A stretch of 64,000 bases of DNA from Negativicoccus massiliensis (GTDB lineage: Bacteria; Bacillota; Negativicutes; Veillonellales; Negativicoccaceae), in assembly GCA_900155405.1 (NCBI GenBank), contig LT700188.1:1054001-1118000 (forward strand). The letters run 5' to 3'. The notes beneath the pieces were generated by a model. It was not told the origin of the DNA and did no database searches. It was given only the letters and a program-made list of their open reading frames with translations. The position numbers and the translations under genes are program-made. Positions 62,067 to 64,000 of the stretch are shown here, piece by piece (positions within the stretch are counted from its first letter, which is position 1; each line of letters opens with the position of its first letter).

Positions 62067-64000
62067 ATGAAACATGGTAAACAGGCGCGGCAATGGCTTG
62101 TCGCCGCAGTCACGCTGGCAACGCTGGGAGTGACTCAGGGATTCGCAGCGGATGCGCCGACGACGGTTTCCGATCAGCATATGCCGTACAATGAAGCGGC
62201 TATCTCAACGACGGTGACGCCGGGCGCAAAAGACTCGCTTGCGGAGCAAGGATTAATCGACAATCCGGCGCTGACCGTCGGTCAGACGACTCAGACGAGC
62301 AATGTACAGGCGCTGTATGTAGCCAAAGCGGATCAGGCAGCGATCGATGCGCAGGTCGGCAAAACGGTCACAAACGTAGCGTTGGCAGGCGTTCCGGACG
62401 GAGTCGCGCAGCAGATACTGCCGCGTTTGACGACCAAAGTCGGCGACAAAGTATCGTCGGAAGCGATCGCGGCCGACATCAAAGCCATTGGCGACAGCGG
62501 TATTTTTGCGCAAATCGCGCCGGTTTTCACCGCCGTTCCGGAAGGCGTGCAGTTGACGTATCAGGTCGCGACGAACCCGGTGGTCAATCAGGTTCGCGTG
62601 GAAGGCGTGTCGGCGTTTGATGCCGAGTACCTTGCGCAGATGTTGGCCATTCCGCAAGGCAGCGTTTTGAATACGGTGGAAGTGGGCGAAAAAGTTCGCG
62701 CGATTGAAGATCTCTACGTGAAGCAGGGTTACATTTTGGCCTCCGTTTCCGATGTGCAGGTCGCGCCGGACGGGACGCTGACGGTCAAAGTCGATGAAGG
62801 CATTGTCGAAGACATTGTCATCAAAGGCAACAAAAAGACCAAGGATTACGTCATCACTCGCGAACTGCGCTTCAAAGAAGGGGATCCTTTCAATAAATAT
62901 CTGGCGCAACGCAGCTTGGAACGTCTTTACAACCTGGGTTACTTTGAAGACGTCAACGTGCGTTTGCTGCCGGGCAAAGTCGATCACCAAGTCGTTGTGG
63001 AAATCGACGTGCTCGAACAAAAAACGGGCGTTGTTACTTTGGGCGCCGGTTACTCGAAGTCGGACGGCTTTGTCGGGATCGTGGAATTCGGTGAAAACAA
63101 CTTCCGCGGCACGGGCGACAAGATCAATGTCCATTGGGAATTCGGCGGCAAGGGCAGTGACAAGAACTACCAGATTTCGTACACGCGTCCGTGGCTTGAC
63201 GATAAAGGTACGTCGCTCGGTTTCTCGTTCTACAACCGCGTGGTGGAATATGATGATTACAACGAAGACGGCAGCACTGTCGCCACTTATGACAAGCGTC
63301 GCAAAGGTTACAACCTGACCCTGGGACGCGCGCATGGCGAATACCGCACGACTTCGATCACATGGGAAAGCCGCGACGATAAATATGATGAATATAAAGG
63401 CGGCTTCAACTACGGCGAAAACGCGGTCATTCCGCTGGTCGGCATGCAGCGCACGGAAGAAGGCAAGCTGAAGCTGGATGCCAACGGCAAACCGATTCCG
63501 GTCGTTAACTTCGCGTTGAACGCGCCGGAACCGACGCTTTTGGAACCGGGCGCGGCGGCCTCCCTGCTTACCGGTGTAACGCTTCCGGAAGCACCGAAAC
63601 TGACCGGTGACGAGAACGCGGATATCGAAGCGCTTAATCAATGGCGCGATGCCTTGCGCACGGCGGTGGCCACTGTCACTCCGCAGGGCTACTACAATTT
63701 CAAAGACATGGACTACATCGGCAAAAACTTCGGTAGAACGAACAGCCTGTCCGTTACTCATGTGTTTGATAATCGCGACAATTACTTCAACCCGACCCGC
63801 GGCTACCGTTACTCGGTAACCGGCCAATGGGCGGGCCACGGCTTGGGCGGCGATTTCGACTTCTATAAAGTCAACGCCGAAGGACGTTTTTATAAGAAAC
63901 TGAAAAATAACCACGTCTTGGCGCTGCGCGTCATGGGCGGTTACGCCAACGGTGAAATCGGCTACTCCGAACTCTTCAGTTTGGGCGGCGCATACAATTT
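62067..64000 (+). CDS. bamA: Outer membrane assembly protein BamA (3' end outside window)
   Basis: The first 644 residues of an Omp85 protein that inserts beta-barrel proteins into the outer membrane. A signal peptide (about 1-28) precedes a low-complexity linker and three POTRA domains (about 93-170, 171-250, 250-330; for example VRVEGVSAFDAEYLAQMLAI and IVIKGNKKTKDYVITRELR). E. coli BamA has five. The barrel begins with GAGYSKSDGFVGIVEFGENN and has VFDNRDNYFNPTRGYRYSV. The window ends within the barrel, at LGGAYN. The ATG at 62067 follows AGGAGGAT by about 10 bases. Confidence 0.95.
   Translation, partial: MKHGKQARQWLVAAVTLATLGVTQGFAADAPTTVSDQHMPYNEAAISTTVTPGAKDSLAEQGLIDNPALTVGQTTQTSNVQALYVAKADQAAIDAQVGKTVTNVALAGVPDGVAQQILPRLTTKVGDKVSSEAIAADIKAIGDSGIFAQIAPVFTAVPEGVQLTYQVATNPVVNQVRVEGVSAFDAEYLAQMLAIPQGSVLNTVEVGEKVRAIEDLYVKQGYILASVSDVQVAPDGTLTVKVDEGIVEDIVIKGNKKTKDYVITRELRFKEGDPFNKYLAQRSLERLYNLGYFEDVNVRLLPGKVDHQVVVEIDVLEQKTGVVTLGAGYSKSDGFVGIVEFGENNFRGTGDKINVHWEFGGKGSDKNYQISYTRPWLDDKGTSLGFSFYNRVVEYDDYNEDGSTVATYDKRRKGYNLTLGRAHGEYRTTSITWESRDDKYDEYKGGFNYGENAVIPLVGMQRTEEGKLKLDANGKPIPVVNFALNAPEPTLLEPGAAASLLTGVTLPEAPKLTGDENADIEALNQWRDALRTAVATVTPQGYYNFKDMDYIGKNFGRTNSLSVTHVFDNRDNYFNPTRGYRYSVTGQWAGHGLGGDFDFYKVNAEGRFYKKLKNNHVLALRVMGGYANGEIGYSELFSLGGAYN

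Noticed and set aside
62253-63914. Long minus-strand open frame of 553 codons
   Set aside because: Antisense to bamA, whose Omp85 motifs are unmistakable in the plus strand; no ribosome site or family match.

Overview
This window looks like the chromosome of a diderm Firmicute (class Negativicutes, the Veillonella/Megasphaera/Dialister side). The basis is the mixture of Firmicute-type genes (RNase J, GdpP, DUF2232, LonC, EcfA1-EcfA2-EcfT, MscL with a zinc-ribbon tail) with a full outer-membrane biogenesis cluster (mlaE-mlaF-mlaD, tolC, tamB, bamA). Most of the window is G+C-rich. The stretch from about 21.9 to 27.7 kb is visibly A+T-rich and looks acquired. The genus cannot be fixed without a search.

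Layout. 1-9.8 kb: a tight plus-strand housekeeping operon (RNase J 3' part, DUF2232, gdpP, rplI, lonC, dnaB, family-4-type uracil-DNA glycosylase, GalT/HIT-like protein, metallophosphoesterase). 9.9-14.3 kb: a minus-strand operon of alkaline phosphatase, a DUF3299-like exported protein, an ABC ATPase and a permease with a long His-rich loop, resembling the zinc-related ZrgBCD arrangement. 14.5-20.3 kb: secondary alcohol dehydrogenase, an MBL hydrolase, a small membrane protein, two DUF445 proteins, MscL and an isochorismatase-type hydrolase. 20.4-30 kb: two near-identical sodium:alanine symporters flank an acquired restriction-modification island and a formate/nitrite transporter. 30-34.5 kb: fumarase, alanine dehydrogenase and nicotinate phosphoribosyltransferase. 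Alanine uptake plus alanine dehydrogenase gives a route from alanine to pyruvate.

The RM island (22.1-27.6 kb) is the most striking part. A small HTH regulator overlaps a single 1229-residue nuclease-methyltransferase-specificity protein (AloI-like Type IIB/IIG layout). A complete tyrosine recombinase follows, then a promoterless spare copy of the second target-recognition half. The spare half is bounded by the same two near-perfect direct repeats (28 and 40 bp) that bound the expressed half, which suggests a cassette system for changing DNA specificity.

34.5-38.1 kb is a small-gene and RNA region. It holds possible tiny membrane peptides beside a small HTH gene, three related exported proteins, and two tandem minus-strand small-RNA genes. 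Each small RNA has a TTGACA-N17-TATAGT promoter and a full-length hairpin, and the inner stem shows a compensatory base change between copies.

38.1-52 kb: folA-thyA-recQ, an OmpR-type two-component system, ecfA1-ecfA2-ecfT-truA, two DUF3298-type exported paralogues (one frameshifted at an A7 run), and korA-korB. 52-64 kb: the outer-membrane cluster. MlaD carries a C-terminal beta-rich extension, and a sigma factor plus a single-pass Pro/Ala-rich protein sit between tamB and bamA. bamA runs off the window end. No tRNA, rRNA or CRISPR array was seen.
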